Below, piece by piece: positions 22,861 through 34,263 of a DNA stretch of 64,000 bases. Source of the stretch: Achatina immaculata. Lineage: Eukaryota > Mollusca > Gastropoda > Stylommatophora > Achatinidae. The first letter of the stretch is position 1; each line of letters begins with the position of its first letter. The notes beneath the pieces are model-generated. The model was not told the origin of the DNA. It saw nothing but the letters and a program-made list of their open reading frames with translations, and did no database searches. The position numbers were made by a program, and so were the translations under genes. Location of the stretch: NCBI GenBank assembly GCA_009760885.1, contig CM019693.1, positions 2,918,300 to 2,982,299 of the forward strand, written 5' to 3'.

Positions 22861-22979
22861 GAGATATATTAGAAAAGCTATCTGATGTCTAACAACAACA
22901 AAGAGGAATATGAACCTTTAACAAAAGAAGTACGAAGAAACATAAGAAAAGACACACACAAAAAAAACAATACATACAC

Positions 22980-23645
22980 GATTGTTGTGAAAGAATAGAA
23001 GGACATCAGAAGTGTGGAGGAGATAGTGAAATGTTTAAAGAAATGAAGACATTGACGAGAAATGTCACGCCTAAGCTAAATGTAATTTGTGATGAGATGG
23101 GGAATACCTTGACAGAGGCAGAGGAAATTCTAGAAAGATGGAAGGAATATTGCAGAGGAATGTATGAAACAACTGACTGTGAAAGCAGAAATCAACAGTG
23201 TGAGTTATTTGCTGGAGGAGAAAGAACCCGAACCGACAATAGAAGACGTTTTATGGGCAATAAAGAATCTGAAAAATGATAAATCACCAGGATGTGATGA
23301 GATAACAGCTGAAGTTATTAAAGCAGGAGGAAAGGAATGTGCAACAATCAATCATGCACTATGTAAAAATATATTGCATTCAGGTATGTGGCCAAAAGAA
23401 TGGAAAAAAACTGTAAACATACCACTGCCAAAAAAAAGGGTAACCTGAAATTATGCCCAAACCACAGATTAGTCATGCGAGTAAAATTCTGTTAAAAATC
23501 ACAATTTGTAGACTTCGTAAGAAAATAGAAGAAGTCAGTATGGTCCAAGCTGGTTTCAGGCAAAGAAGAGGATCAAGAGGTCATATATACAAAGATTTCG
23601 AACTACAGACCGCTATTAAATCTAACGCCCTATACAAGAGATGAG
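22980..23645 (+). pseudogene. LINE family X, endonuclease-RT linker and RT N-terminus
   Basis: EEILERWKEYCRGMYET, then KNLKNDKSPGCDEITAEVIKAGG, GMWPKEWKKTVNIPLPKK, and QAGFRQRRGSRGH, in three frames with two shifts. This region lies upstream of the RT part seen at 20882 and matches 29745-29950. Confidence 0.85.
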
Positions 23646-23829
23646 CAATCTTAACGTTTCGCAGATTGGAAAACACAATTTCACCAAAACTTTGAAAAAC
23701 TTATCAATTTTTTTTGCTGTGTAGTCCAAAATTAACAAAATTATTAAACTTTTCCCATGTAGCTTCATTCAAAACGTGTCTGCATTCACTTTACAGTTAC
23801 GAAACGATGTGTTAAAAAAAATTCAAATA
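23646..23829. other. unassigned AT-rich spacer
   Basis: No feature recognised. Confidence 0.4.
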
Positions 23830-23875
23830 AACCATGTGCCCTGGGCACTTAAGGTTTAGAGAGAGATAGAGATAA
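23830..23875 (+). mobile_element. LINE family A 3' terminus, isolated
   Basis: ccatgtgccctgggcactta followed by AGG and GAGATA repeats, the same terminus as 1698-1750 but without coding sequence. Confidence 0.65.
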
Positions 23876-23999
23876 AATCATAAAGAAAGTTTAACGTAAA
23901 ATTTGAAAATTACTTCTTTTATGTTGCAGAAACTCTGGCTGCATATATCAGAGTTTAAAACACATCCGAGCTCTGTTTCCTAATTAGCAACATTTCATC

Positions 24000-24041
24000 A
24001 TCATCTTCATCATCATCATCATCTTCTTCTTCTTCTACTAT

Positions 24042-24102
<61 letters not shown>
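24000..24102. repeat. trinucleotide microsatellites (ATC, TTC, ACT)
   Basis: ATC/TTC mixtures to about 24035, then about 18 ACT units to 24102. Confidence 0.95.
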
Positions 24103-24103
<1 letters not shown>

Positions 24104-24104
<1 letters not shown>

Positions 24105-24185
24105 CTGGAACTCGACCTGGTGCCTCTTTCCTGGATATGACCATGACCTCTGTCTTCTTTTTATCTAAATTAATTAAAGTCCTTT
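24104..24185 (-). pseudogene. small LINE RT fragment
   Basis: The minus strand reads NLDKKKTEVMVISRKE, matching NKKKTEVMVISKKE of the LINE at 38031-38996. It abuts the trinucleotide tract. Confidence 0.65.
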
Positions 24186-24410
24186 ATCCTCGCAAACAAA
24201 AGCATGGGCATAAGAAATATATATTTCAGAAGTCGAAAAACAGATAAAATTTTTGTACAAATGGAACCAAAGCTGCTACTTCTGATCTTATCTGTTGGTT
24301 AAGATTGAAGATTTTTGTCTGGTTTACTGGCTCGCTTCAACTGTCCGTTCTCAGTGTGCAGTTCCATGGAGTTGTGATTTCCTTGGGGATCATTTGATGC
24401 CTGGTCAAAG

Positions 24411-24615
24411 TTTTGGGTGTGTGGATGTGTGGGTGCTTAAGGTCTGAGGAGATGGGGTGTTGGGTGAGAGATAGAGGGGGAGAGAGAGAGGGGGGAGAGA
24501 GAGGGAGGGAGAAAGAGAAGAAGAGAGAGGGAGAGAGAAGGAGAGAGAGAGGGAGAGAAAGAGGGAGAGAGAGGGGGAGAGAGAGGGAGGGAGAGAGAGA
24601 GGGGGACGGGGGAAG
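24411..24615. repeat. GA-rich low-complexity tract
   Basis: GAGAGG, GGGAGA and GAAAGA mixtures. Serine/Arg-Glu open frames here are artefacts. Confidence 0.92.
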
Positions 24616-24767
24616 GAGGAATGCATGCTGTCTTCTTTTGCCCACTTTATTCCTACGTGCATCGCCACTTAGATGGAGGAGTAGGGGAACAAGTAAAGGA
24701 AAGAAGAAAGGAAGAGGTTAAGACAGTAGCTAGCGGAATCCAAGAACATGGGCCCATAAAGAATCAC

Positions 24768-25110
24768 CATCATCCATCATCATCAGGTACCGTGCTGACT
24801 GGCGTTGGCTATTTTTTTTCTCTCCATAGCGCCCGATCCTTCACACAAGCCATCAGTCCACATTTCTCTCTGCCTCTTCTTCCCTCTGCTTTTTACTGTT
24901 GTTACAATATTTTCAATGCACCCCCCTCCCCTCCTTTCTTTTCTCACTGCATGTCCTACTAAAGTACATTGTCTTTCTTTGCCTTAATTTTTTTTTTTAT
25001 GTGTGTCTCTCGAGCTCTTCTCATACATTCTTCATGTAGTTATCTTTGCTATCCAGAGAATTCACAACCTTCTTCTGATAAACCACATTTCTACTCCTTC
25101 CAATGATCTT
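24768..25110 (-). pseudogene. LINE 3' end, RHGT family, minus copy
   Basis: Reverse complement matches 17265-17620 from the GAATTCTCTGGATAGC region through GACATGCAGTGAGAA and the terminal GGTACCTGATGATG. Heavily mutated, with C and T homopolymer runs. Confidence 0.78.
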
Positions 25111-25149
25111 TGCGTAGACCTGCCTATTGTCCATAGAACATTGCTTGTA

Positions 25150-25470
25150 CTATCTCCCTGTAACTGCGAGATGCTGTTCTTTGCAGCCGATATCGTGGAG
25201 GTGTTGAGGTACAGCATCGCATCGGAGCGGGTTATGGCGGCTACTTTTTCAGTCCCGGAGTACAGCTAAAAAAAAAAGCAGGGGGTGTGTAATGCTTCTT
25301 TTAGCAGACTCCACCACTAGGGCGATCCCCGCCCCGATAGCCAGGCTAGGTCTGTTACTAGGGGCACCAACGGAGAGGTGGGACAGGGTCTTGGTCAGCT
25401 ATGGTTCGCTAACCCTGACACTAGCATATCAGCTATGGGTCGATGATTGCCTAATCGAACAGTCGTCTTC
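25150..25470 (-). mobile_element. GAA-tail family G, copy 2
   Basis: Reverse complement matches copy 1: ctgcaaagaac, aacccgctcc, ctgaaaaagtagccgcc, agtctgctaaaaga, ggttagcgaaccatagctga. The GAA tail itself is not evident. Confidence 0.78.
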
Positions 25471-26147
25471 ACCTAGCCTGTTGCTAGAGCAGGAAGGGGC
25501 GGGAAAGGGGAGCGGGACTTGCAGGACATCCCCCCCCCACCCCAACCCAGAAAAGTTTTACCGCTTAAGATTTGGATCTTGAGAGGGAGGTGTGGGGCTG
25601 GGGGCTGGAAAAGGGGGGGGGGGTGTGGGGATTTAACCAGCGCGGCGTCCAAAATACGTGTCGATGTATCGGGACACAAAAATAGATGGGCTGACTCGCC
25701 GCGCACCGTCTGTACCGCGCGTTGTTGTGTGGGGGGAGACTAGGCCGTGTCTTGAGCGGGATTTGTCTGCGGCCCCGCGCGCGGACGGGCGTGAATTATC
25801 TTGTCCGCGGTCCGTCTGAATGGAGTGTACGTTTCTGACAAGCGACAATTGACAGGAAAGCAAAGCAAAGGGAAAAAAAAAAAAGGTAGCAGAAACTGAA
25901 ATGTTTCTTACTTTGTCTGAGCAGTGGCTAAATGACGGAAAGGGGGACGCTTTTTTTTTCTTTCTTCCATTTCTAAATTGTGTCAAGGACGAGAGAAAAG
26001 TTGTGAAGCAACGAGCAAGGTAAATACAAGTTGTTTCTTTTTTTTAAAAATCGTCATCATTAGCGTCGTTTTCGTCATCTCACACGGACGTCGCTTTGAA
26101 CTATTTAGCTAGTGTTTCCTACATGGGTCAAAGTACCCTATTTACCC
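25471..26147. other. segment with a CpG-dense core
   Basis: 25625-25815 contains many CpG dinucleotides (gcgcggcgtcc, ctcgccgcgcaccg, ggccccgcgcgcgga) in an otherwise AT-rich window. No transcript, RNA or coding feature can be assigned. Confidence 0.5.
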
Positions 26148-26414
26148 CCATATATATATATATGGGTGTCTGAGTGGCGAAGTGGTTAGTGCACTAGTCT
26201 CTCATGGCGAAGGTCGGGGGTTCGAATCCGGCCGGCTGCAACCCAGTCACCCAGCTGTAGAAATGGGTACCTGATTTCTTCTGGAGTTGGGGAAGTAAAA
26301 GGCAGACAGGCGTGATACTGACCATATCACCCTCTAGTGTGCTGACAGGTCAAGGAAAATATGGGCACTAACACTATATCCCTATGTGCCTCTAAGGCAT
26401 GACAGGGTTACCTT

Positions 26415-26451
<37 letters not shown>
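26148..26451 (+). mobile_element. tRNA-derived SINE, family A, copy 2, between TA tracts
   Basis: The element proper is 26164-26411: GTGTCTGAGTGGCGAAGTGG, B-box GGTTCGAATCC (26219-26229), body with ctgacaggtcaaggaaaata, tail ttacctttac. TA runs lie at 26148-26163 and 26418-26451. This is the best preserved copy. Confidence 0.92.
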
Positions 26452-26453
<2 letters not shown>

Positions 26454-26476
26454 TATGTATGTATGTGTTTGCAGGA

Positions 26477-26886
26477 AGTGTGTGAAGACCCTGTCCGAAG
26501 TGGCAGTCAGCGGACTCATAGTTAACATTCAAGCGTCAGGGTTAGCGAACCATAGCTGGTCAAGACCCTGTCCCACTTCCCTGTCCCACTTCTCCCTTTG
26601 TAAACCCCCCACCTCACCCAGCCACCCCCACCCCCAGTAGCAGGCCTTATTCTAGCTAACGGCGCAGGAATTGTCATAGTCCCCATGGTGGTGGAGTCTG
26701 ATAAAGAAGCACTGCATATTCCCCCCCCCCCTTGCATTTAGCTCAGCTCAGTGACTGAAAAAAATAGCCGCCGTAACCCGCTCCCAATCCGACACGATAC
26801 TGTGCCTCAACATCCTCACTGCATCATCACTGCATCATCTGCAAAGAACACCAGCTCGCGGTTCCAGGGAGATCGAAGAAGAAGAA
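26477..26886 (+). mobile_element. GAA-tail family G, copy 3
   Basis: Matches copy 1 (gcgtcagggttagcgaacca, caagaccctgtcccact, cagctcgcggttccaggga) and ends in GAAGAAGAAGAAG. Contains a small internal duplication (actgcatcatc). Confidence 0.85.
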
Positions 26887-27010
26887 GACATGTACAAAAG
26901 TCTCTACTATAGAAATCGAAACGACTACATAATTGCCCGGTTTCATTAGCGGAAGACACAGCAAGGCCCACATTCATTAAATCTCGCTAACTAATGTGTG
27001 TATCACATCC

Positions 27011-27211
27011 TAGGATAGTTATCACATTCACAAATTATACCTCGAGGATAGTTATCACATTCACAAATTATACCTCGAGGATAGTTATCACATTCACAAA
27101 TTATACCTCGAGGATGGTTATCACATTCACAAATTATACCTCGAGGATAGTTATCACATTCACAAATTATACCTCGAGGATAGTTATCACATTCACAAAT
27201 TATACCTCGAA
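27011..27211. repeat. 33-bp minisatellite, 6 copies
   Basis: AGGATAGTTATCACATTCAC followed by AAATTATACCTCG, six almost identical copies. The period is a multiple of three, so a plus-strand frame stays open. Confidence 0.96.
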
Positions 27212-27735
27212 GGGAAGAATGGCGGAACGGATAGCGACGCCGCCTCTTTCACTGAGGACAGCGTGTTCTATTCCGGGTTGTATTGGTCATTCAATCGATA
27301 AGAAGTGCATGTACCTTAACAGAAACGCTCCTTCCGAGGAGGATATTGGAGCGCCTACGATGTCTCCAGACTGCATTGATGATAGTCCTAAAGTGTTTTG
27401 ACATTACATCTTGGCAGTCTGAAACTAGAATTTATTTAGTTCTTCTGAAATGTCTCCACCCCCCTCCCCACCCCCACCCCCATACCCCCACCCCCTCTCC
27501 CAGAAAGGATAACCCGGAGGCAATAGCCATATATGTTTATAAGAATTCTGATGGCTTTACTGGGTTCCAAGCTTGAGTGCATGCCTCCATGCCACCCAGG
27601 AAAAGAAAAGATTAAAAACCCATTTTCTGGGTTTATATATTTTTTCCAGCGTTGTGGCATTTTTATAGCTGGCATCGTGCATACAGATCAGACCTTACAC
27701 TCCGTGTTACATCAGCATCACCTTAAAACTGTTGC
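27212..27735. other. unassigned segment
   Basis: Open frames of about 97 codons exist, but I recognise no domain. A C-rich run lies at 27455-27495. Confidence 0.4.
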
Positions 27736-28850
27736 GCGAGGTAGATCACACGTTTGTGATGTGGGAAGAGGAGATCAGACATTTGTGATGTTGGAGCAGG
27801 AGGAAGAGGAGATCACACATTTATGATGTTGGAGCAGGAGGAAGAGGAGATCACACATTTGTGATGTTGGAGCAGTAGGAAGAGGAGATCACATATTTGT
27901 GATGTTGGAGCAGTAGGAAGAGGAGATCACACATTTGTGATGTTGGAGCGGGAGGAATAGGAGATCACACATTTAAGATGTTTGAGCAGGAGGAATAGGA
28001 GATCACACATTTGAGATATGAGAAAAAGGAGGACGAGGAGATCACATATTTTTTATATTGGAGCAGGAGGAAGAGGAGATCACACATTTGTGATGTTGGA
28101 GCAGGAGGAATAGGAGATCACAGATTTGTGATGTTGGAGCAGGAGGAAAAGGAGATCAGACATTTGTGATGTTGGAGCAGAAGGAATAGGAGATCACACA
28201 TTTGAGATGTTGGAGCAGGAGGAAGAGGAAATCACACATTTGTGATATGGGAGGAGGAAGAGATCACACATTTGTGATATTGGAGCAGGAGGAAGAAGAG
28301 ATCACACATTTGTGATGTTGGAGCAGAAGGAAGAGGAGATTACACATTTGTGATGTTGGAGCAAGAGGAATAGGAGGTCACACATTTGTGATGTTGGAGC
28401 AGGAGGAAGAGGAGATCACACATTTGTGATGATGGAGCAGGAGGAAGAGGAGATCACACATTTGTGATGTTGGAGCAGAAGGAAGAAGAGATCACACATT
28501 TGTGATGTTGGAGCATGAGGAATAGGAGATCACACATTTAAGATGTTGGAGCAGGAGGAATAGGAGATCACGCATTTGAGATATGAGGAAAAAGGAGGAA
28601 GAAGAGATCATGTATTTTTTATATTGGAGCAGGAGGAAGAGGAGATCACTCATTTGTGATGTTGGAGCAGGAGGAATAGGAGATCACACATTTGTGATGT
28701 TGGAGCAGGAGGAAGAGGAGATCACACATTTGTGATGTTGGAGCAGAAGGAAGAGGAGATCACATATTTGTGATGTTGGAGCAGGAGGAAGAGGAGATCA
28801 CACATTTGTGATGTTGGAGCAGGAAGAATAGGAGATTATACATTTTTTTT
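27736..28850. repeat. 38-bp satellite with higher-order repeat, about 29 units
   Basis: Unit GAGATCACACATTTGTGATG plus TTGGAGCAGGAGGAAGAG. Each unit contains ATCACA-N4-TGTGAT, a 6-bp inverted repeat. A distinctive run of variants (atttaagatg, then tttgagatatgag, then attttttatattgg) at about 27971 recurs at about 28536, 565 bp later, so there is a second-level repeat. Confidence 0.95.
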
Positions 28851-29314
28851 GGGTGCGTCATTCCCATCCATCCTTTTCTCCTTTGAAATAAACTGGAAAC
28901 TTAACAAGTACAGACTTTGATGTTTGATGTGGACTGTTAGAACTAGAGGTGGCTGTCAGAGATGCAACACTTCCCGTCAGGAACAGAAGTCGTAACTCGC
29001 GAAGACTTAACCTTAGCATGCACAGAGATCCAGTGAACCTGACTGTGCAGGAGAGACTGCTTCGCAGAGGGACTCAAAGGGACTAAAGAACGTCAGGCGA
29101 TCTCCAGTTCTTCACCCACTGTGCTTATAACAACATCTGCACCACTACATCAGCTGCCAAACATCTTCAAGTCAATGCTTAAACGTTATTTTACAGCGAA
29201 CATCAGCTACATCGGTGTTCCATTATTTTTTATTGTTTTCCCATCAAATCTCCTAGGATCGTTATTATTTTTTTCCTTTCTTTCTTCGGGTTTCTGCGTT
29301 TTAGAGTGGGAAGA

Positions 29315-29358
<44 letters not shown>

Positions 29359-29744
29359 GAGAGATCGGAATGCGCCACTTTTCGTTTATATTTAACGTAG
29401 ATCACTTCCATTTCTTGATATCATGTAGTTTGATTCTACCGATTACTCTTATAGCAAAATGCACGAGAACACCGCAAAAATCTGATCATAAACTACCCGT
29501 GTAACGAGTTTATTATCGTACAAATGTGCATATTTAGATAAAATACTTGTTCATACGCGCCTGCACTTAGCGGTCGTTGATTACTCATGCATGCCACGTG
29601 ACAGTATATAAGGTTATTATTATTATTATTACTGTTTTTTAACCTCAGTCATCATAGAACACCTGTTTATATAATGGTGTAACCTCCCCCACGGCTTGTC
29701 AAACCCTGGATCGCTGGAGAACCTTAGGCGGTTCGCAAGAAGCA
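28851..29744. other. unassigned segment with an (AG)n tract
   Basis: (GA)n at 29318-29364. 28905-28950 (tacagactttgatgttt, gtggactgttag) weakly resembles part of dispersed repeat R. No gene recognised. Confidence 0.5.
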
Positions 29745-30186
29745 GTGGGGATCAACAGTGTGTTACAGCTAAACTTATTAAAGCAGGAGGAAAGGAATGT
29801 GCAACAATCTATCATGCGCCGTGTAAAAAGATATTACATTCAGATATTTGGCCAAAAGAATGGAAAAGAACTATATTCATACCGCTGCCAAAAAAAAAAA
29901 GGGTAACTTGAAATTATACACAAACTTCAGAACCGTTGCCCTGATTAGTCATACCGGTAAAATTCTATTAAAAATTATAATGGGTAGACCTCTTAAGAAA
30001 ATAGAAGAAGAAGACAATATGAAGAATTTAATGTGAATCTATATTTATATTTTATAGACTACTCAAAGGCATTTGATTGTGTACAACAGTAGAAACTTTG
30101 GTAAATAATGAAAAAAATGGGATTTCCAACACATGTGATACAATTGATATCACTGCTGTATCTAGACCAACAAGGCAGCTGAAATA

Positions 30187-30272
<86 letters not shown>

Positions 30273-30890
30273 TGAGGACAAACTGGAAGAAGTGGAGAGT
30301 TTTGAATATCTTGGATCATTACTAACTAATAATGGAGATACAATGAGGGAAATTAAAAGGAGGACATCTATCGCTCTTCAGGAAAAAAAAACACATAAAG
30401 AAGCTGTGGAGAGGAACAGACAGAACTACAAAAATAAGATTTTTAATATCTTGCATCTTTCCCATCGCAACATGTGACTATGAGACCTGGACACTTAACA
30501 AAACAGCTGAGAAACGCATAAACGCCTTTGAATGTAAATGCTACAGAAGAATTCTTCAAATATCATGGATGCAAAAAAAAAAAAACCAAATATATCCATA
30601 CTACAAGAACTTAATATTGAAGAAAGTTGACTAGTAAAGAGGATTAAAGAAAGAAAACTTAAATATTTTGAACACATTAAATGTCATAAGAATTTAGAGA
30701 AGACCATCTTGGAAGGATACATAATTTGAAAAAAAAGAGGAAGACCAAGGCGAAGATGGGTGCAAGACATTGTTGATAATCTGCAAATGGATACATCAGC
30801 AGCAGGCCATCTTGCTTACAACCGAGAGGCTTACAGGATAGCTGTTAATGAGGCAAAATTCCGCAAGGGACATGGAAATGCCTGACTGCT
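29745..30890 (+). pseudogene. LINE family X copy with internal deletion and TA expansion
   Basis: VIKAGGKECATI-like start (KLIKAGGKECATIYHAPC), WPKEWKRTIFIPLPKK, then a gap lacking the catalytic core, then a TA run (30184-30270), then VESFEYLGSLLTNNGDTMRE, ALQEKKTHKEAVER, ACETW-like TCDYETWTL in another frame, and RPRRRWVQDIVDNLQMDTSA near the end. Many frameshifts. Confidence 0.87.
30184..30270. repeat. (TA)n inside LINE X
   Basis: In the copy at 20882 the same position reads gctgaaatatgtggcaatga. Here gctgaaata runs into ~43 TA units and resumes at agtgaggacaaactggaag. Confidence 0.92.
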
Positions 30891-31720
30891 GTTATACCGA
30901 CTCTAGCCGAGTAAACAACCTAATGATTACTTCTAATTTAATAACGAAAGTGAAGACGGTGATAGCTGATCGTCATAGGTTTACCTATCATCTCACTTCA
31001 TTTACAAGAAGATAAGAACGATGATTTCACAGCTGCAGCAGCAGATATTATTTCTAGTGTGGCATCAAAATAACAGATTGTCATTCTTCTCTCATCATTT
31101 TATTAGCTGGTTATAACTAAAGTGTTCATATTAGAGATATAGATTATTACGATAGCAAGTGTCCTAAAGTACTGCGTTTATTGATATGGATAGTAACACC
31201 AAAAAATATGATAATATGTAGTCGACATATTACTGAAGTTACTCATAGCTTGAAATTGTATATGAAAAAAAAGCAATGAAGATCAAGTAGCTACACATAA
31301 CGTCCACGTGGTTTGAATTATGAATGGCTTATAAAGCACATTTTCGAGAGCTGGATACAAACCAGGTACAGTATATGGCAATTTTTCTATCAGCTTACTT
31401 TGAGTTCTTATTGTAATCCTCACTGGTCATAAAGTGGGATTTTAAAAACATCTGTCTACCTCATCAGTCATAAAGTGGAATCGTTTAACTGTCATAAGTT
31501 CGATGATTTATGCTACTTTTTTTGTATTGTCACTGATTGCGCGTTATTCTCTCTTTATCGTCAGTTTGTGTGTGCCTCGAGTGAAGTTTCGTTGCCTTTT
31601 CTATCCCCATTATTCACCATGGTGCGCTTTGGTGGGTCATTTCCATTCACGGGTTTTCGAATTTTTGCACTTTATTTGTTGTTGTTGTTGTTGTCTACAC
31701 TGCTTTTATTGCCTAGGACA
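30891..31720. other. unassigned AT-rich segment
   Basis: No coding or repeat homology recognised. Two short copies of cataaagtgg near 31430 and 31470. Confidence 0.4.
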
Positions 31721-31721
31721 G

Positions 31722-32106
31722 CTGGTCATTGTCGTCTATACTGCCCTTTCATTGACTGGGACACCTGGTCATTGTCGACTATACTGCTCTTTCATTGACT
31801 GGGACAGCTGGTCACTGCCGCCTATACCGCTTTCACTGACTGGGACACCCGGTCATTGTAGTCTATACTGCTTTCACTGACTGGGACACCCGGTCATTGT
31901 AGTCTACACTGCTTTCACTGACTGGGACACCCGGTCAATGTAGTCTACACCGCTTTCACTGACTGGGACACCCGGTCATTATAGTCTACACTGCTTTCAC
32001 TGACTGGGACACCCGGTCAATGTAGTCTACACCGCTTTCACTGACTGGGACACCCGGTCATTGTAGTCTACACTGCTTTCACTGACTGGGACAGCTGGTC
32101 ATTCTT
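31722..32106. repeat. 41-bp minisatellite, about 9 copies
   Basis: Unit CTTTCACTGACTGGGACACC plus CGGTCATTGTAGTCTACACTG. The last five full units alternate between cattgtagtctacactg and caatgtagtctacaccg, giving an 82-bp dimer. Confidence 0.95.
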
Positions 32107-32442
32107 GATCTGTTTCAGCCTTTGTCGTTTCTCATCCGGTTTACATCGGACTTTGTTCACGTGACTTGCTCTTGGCTGAAAAGTTTTTTTATTTACATTC
32201 AGCGTTATGAAAAATGTCTAGCAGTCTAACAAGAATGCCTGCTTCAGTGACTGTGGTGCTGAAAGCGTCGCTGATAACCTGGACCGTATTCTCCTTGCCT
32301 CCCTCCACCTCCCCCCATCCGAGATCGTATTCTCTTTTATTATTATGTCTAGACCCTTCTCTGTGTATAAAATCAAGTTCAGGTTATTCTTTCTTAAGAA
32401 CCGCTGTTATCTGGAATGGTTGTTTTCTGTGGATCTAAGTGG
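32107..32442. other. unassigned segment
   Basis: No feature recognised. Confidence 0.35.
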
Positions 32443-32450
32443 ATTCAGAA

Positions 32451-32670
32451 CGGCGGTTCTTAACATTTTGTTGCTTGTGACTCCTTTATCTGCTTGAGGA
32501 CAGCTATGGACACCTTATATTGTTGCAGTAAATAGAACGCAAGATGATGCTAAGATTTTTAAAAATCGAGTCAGTCCATATGCTGGGCCCATGGACCCCC
32601 CCCCCTCCCCCCACAGAAACCCTTCCGCGAACCTTATGTGGGTCCATGAACCTCACATTCAGAACCACTG
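32451..32670. mobile_element. hAT-type MITE, 220 bp
   Basis: Left end CGGCGGTTCTTAAC and right end (reversed) CAGTGGTTCTGAAT are inverted repeats. Flanks attcagaa (32443-32450) and attcagag (32671-32678) form an 8-bp target duplication with one mismatch, as hAT elements make. No transposase inside. Confidence 0.75.
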
Positions 32671-32678
32671 ATTCAGAG

Positions 32679-33136
32679 AAAACATACCACTGCACTGTTA
32701 GTTCACTAACGCATTTGGAGTTAAAAACTCATTTAGAGTATACATTTTCAAACAAAAAGCCTTCCTTTCAAGAACTGTCCGCTCTAGTAACTTTCCTTCC
32801 ATTTGGTAGATATTTTCTTGACAATTTAGACTTCCATCTAGAAGCGCCAGTATATGTATCAAAAGTGCAGAATTATCTCCTGTTTTGCCCGATGGGGGAG
32901 CTAATCCCCAGCGACTGAGTCGAGTTAATGAAGTTTAAAGTCTACACGTCGTTGAACACGCGTAGACCACTTGTCGATACATAGGTCCCGTCTTTACATA
33001 CTGTCAGAATCCTCAGAAAATAAGGCCGAACCAACGATATGCACTGAAATTATGTTACATAGCGGACTGAAATACATAGCGCTGTGAAATAATATTAGAC
33101 TGAAATCTCTCGACGGCCCAAATTCCAGCATGTTAC
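32679..33136. other. unassigned segment
   Basis: No feature recognised. Confidence 0.35.
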
Positions 33137-33303
33137 ATTCAGTCTGATACTTAAAAAATAAGATAAACATTCAGTCTGATACTTAGAAAATAAGATAAAC
33201 ATTCAGTCTGATACTTAGAAAATAAGATAAACATTCCGTCTGATACTTAGAAAATAAGATAAACATTCCGACTGATACTTACAAAATAAGATAAACATTC
33301 CGT
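33137..33303. repeat. 32-bp minisatellite, 5 copies
   Basis: Unit CATTCAGTCTGATACTTAGA plus AAATAAGATAAA, five copies with few substitutions. Confidence 0.95.
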
Positions 33304-33884
33304 GAAAGTAATTCTTAGCAACATAATATGCTTCCGTTAGAAGAAAGTGTTGGATCAGAACTATAAGAGTTGTGTCTATCTGTCCGTCTCTGTCTGTCCG
33401 TCCGCCCGTCTTTCTGTCTGTCTGTCATCTGCCTCTCAGTCTGTCTGTCTGTCCGGCTACTGCTTGTAAACGAGGTCATTGACCTTGCAATAAACTTATA
33501 AAGATTTTTTTTTATATCTAAAACACGGACAAACAGAAGATATCGAAAACCAAGTTTAGTGACAACTTGTAAAAATCAACGTATAAAGAAAGACATTATT
33601 AGTTAGATCAATATTCCATTATATGAAGCAAATCGTCCAGCTCTGTCAAGGCGTCTATTTGTCCCCTCAACACCGAAAGGTATATGGGGAAGGAGACAAG
33701 ACAAGACAGTTAGATTTCTGTTTCATTTAATAAAATCAGCTCAGTCCTGAGCAATCATATTTGCTAAATATTTTTGCCGTGGTAGATTCTCTGTCTGTTC
33801 TGTTCTGTTTGGCTGTTTATGAAAGACTTTTTTGTTGTTGCTCTGCTGAAGATAGTTTGTATTTCCGTTTTAAAAATGTAATAA
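33304..33884. other. segment with a TCTG-rich tract and a family G fragment
   Basis: 33365-33455 is imperfect CTGT/CCGT. 33650-33715 (caaggcgtctatttgtcccc, gggaaggagacaagacaaga) matches 55050-55112, the outer end of a family G copy. The rest is unassigned. Confidence 0.6.
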
Positions 33885-34134
33885 TGGTACAATGGCCATG
33901 CCATAGAGGGTCCTAGAGAATATGGTGTTAGTGCCCTTATTTTCCTGGACCTCTGGGCACTCTAGAGGGTCACGTGGTCTGCATCACGCTTGCTGGCCTT
34001 TCCTTCACCAGCCCCAGAAAGAGCCAGGCACCCATTTCTAAAGCTGGGAGACCGCGGCACCTCCGGGCCAGACTCGAACTATGGACCTGTGGGCATGAGA
34101 GACAAGTGCACTAACCGCGTCGCTGTTCAGGCGC
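33885..34134 (-). mobile_element. tRNA-derived SINE, family A, diverged copy 3
   Basis: Reverse complement retains the head (acagcgacgcggttagtgca), a degenerate B-box region agttcgagtctgg, and the tail region gggcactaacaccatattct. Roughly co-linear with copies 1, 2 and 4 but clearly older. Confidence 0.8.
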
Positions 34135-34263
34135 CCTATTTACATAGCGGATTTTCTTTTTAAATCTTAATATTTTATCCAGCATATCACAGGTCTTATC
34201 CTGTGTAATGTCACACGTTACCCTTTTTTTTCAGCGTAGGAAAATACAGTGCCTTACTTAACC

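Noticed and set aside
27736..28850. Regularly repeated palindromic units resembling a CRISPR array
   Set aside because: Units are directly adjacent with no unique spacers, repeats are diverged, no cas genes are present, and the context is eukaryotic.
31475..31880. Plus-strand frames of 107-125 codons upstream of and into the 41-bp array
   Set aside because: No domain, cysteine-rich text comes from low-complexity codons, and the array extends the frame.
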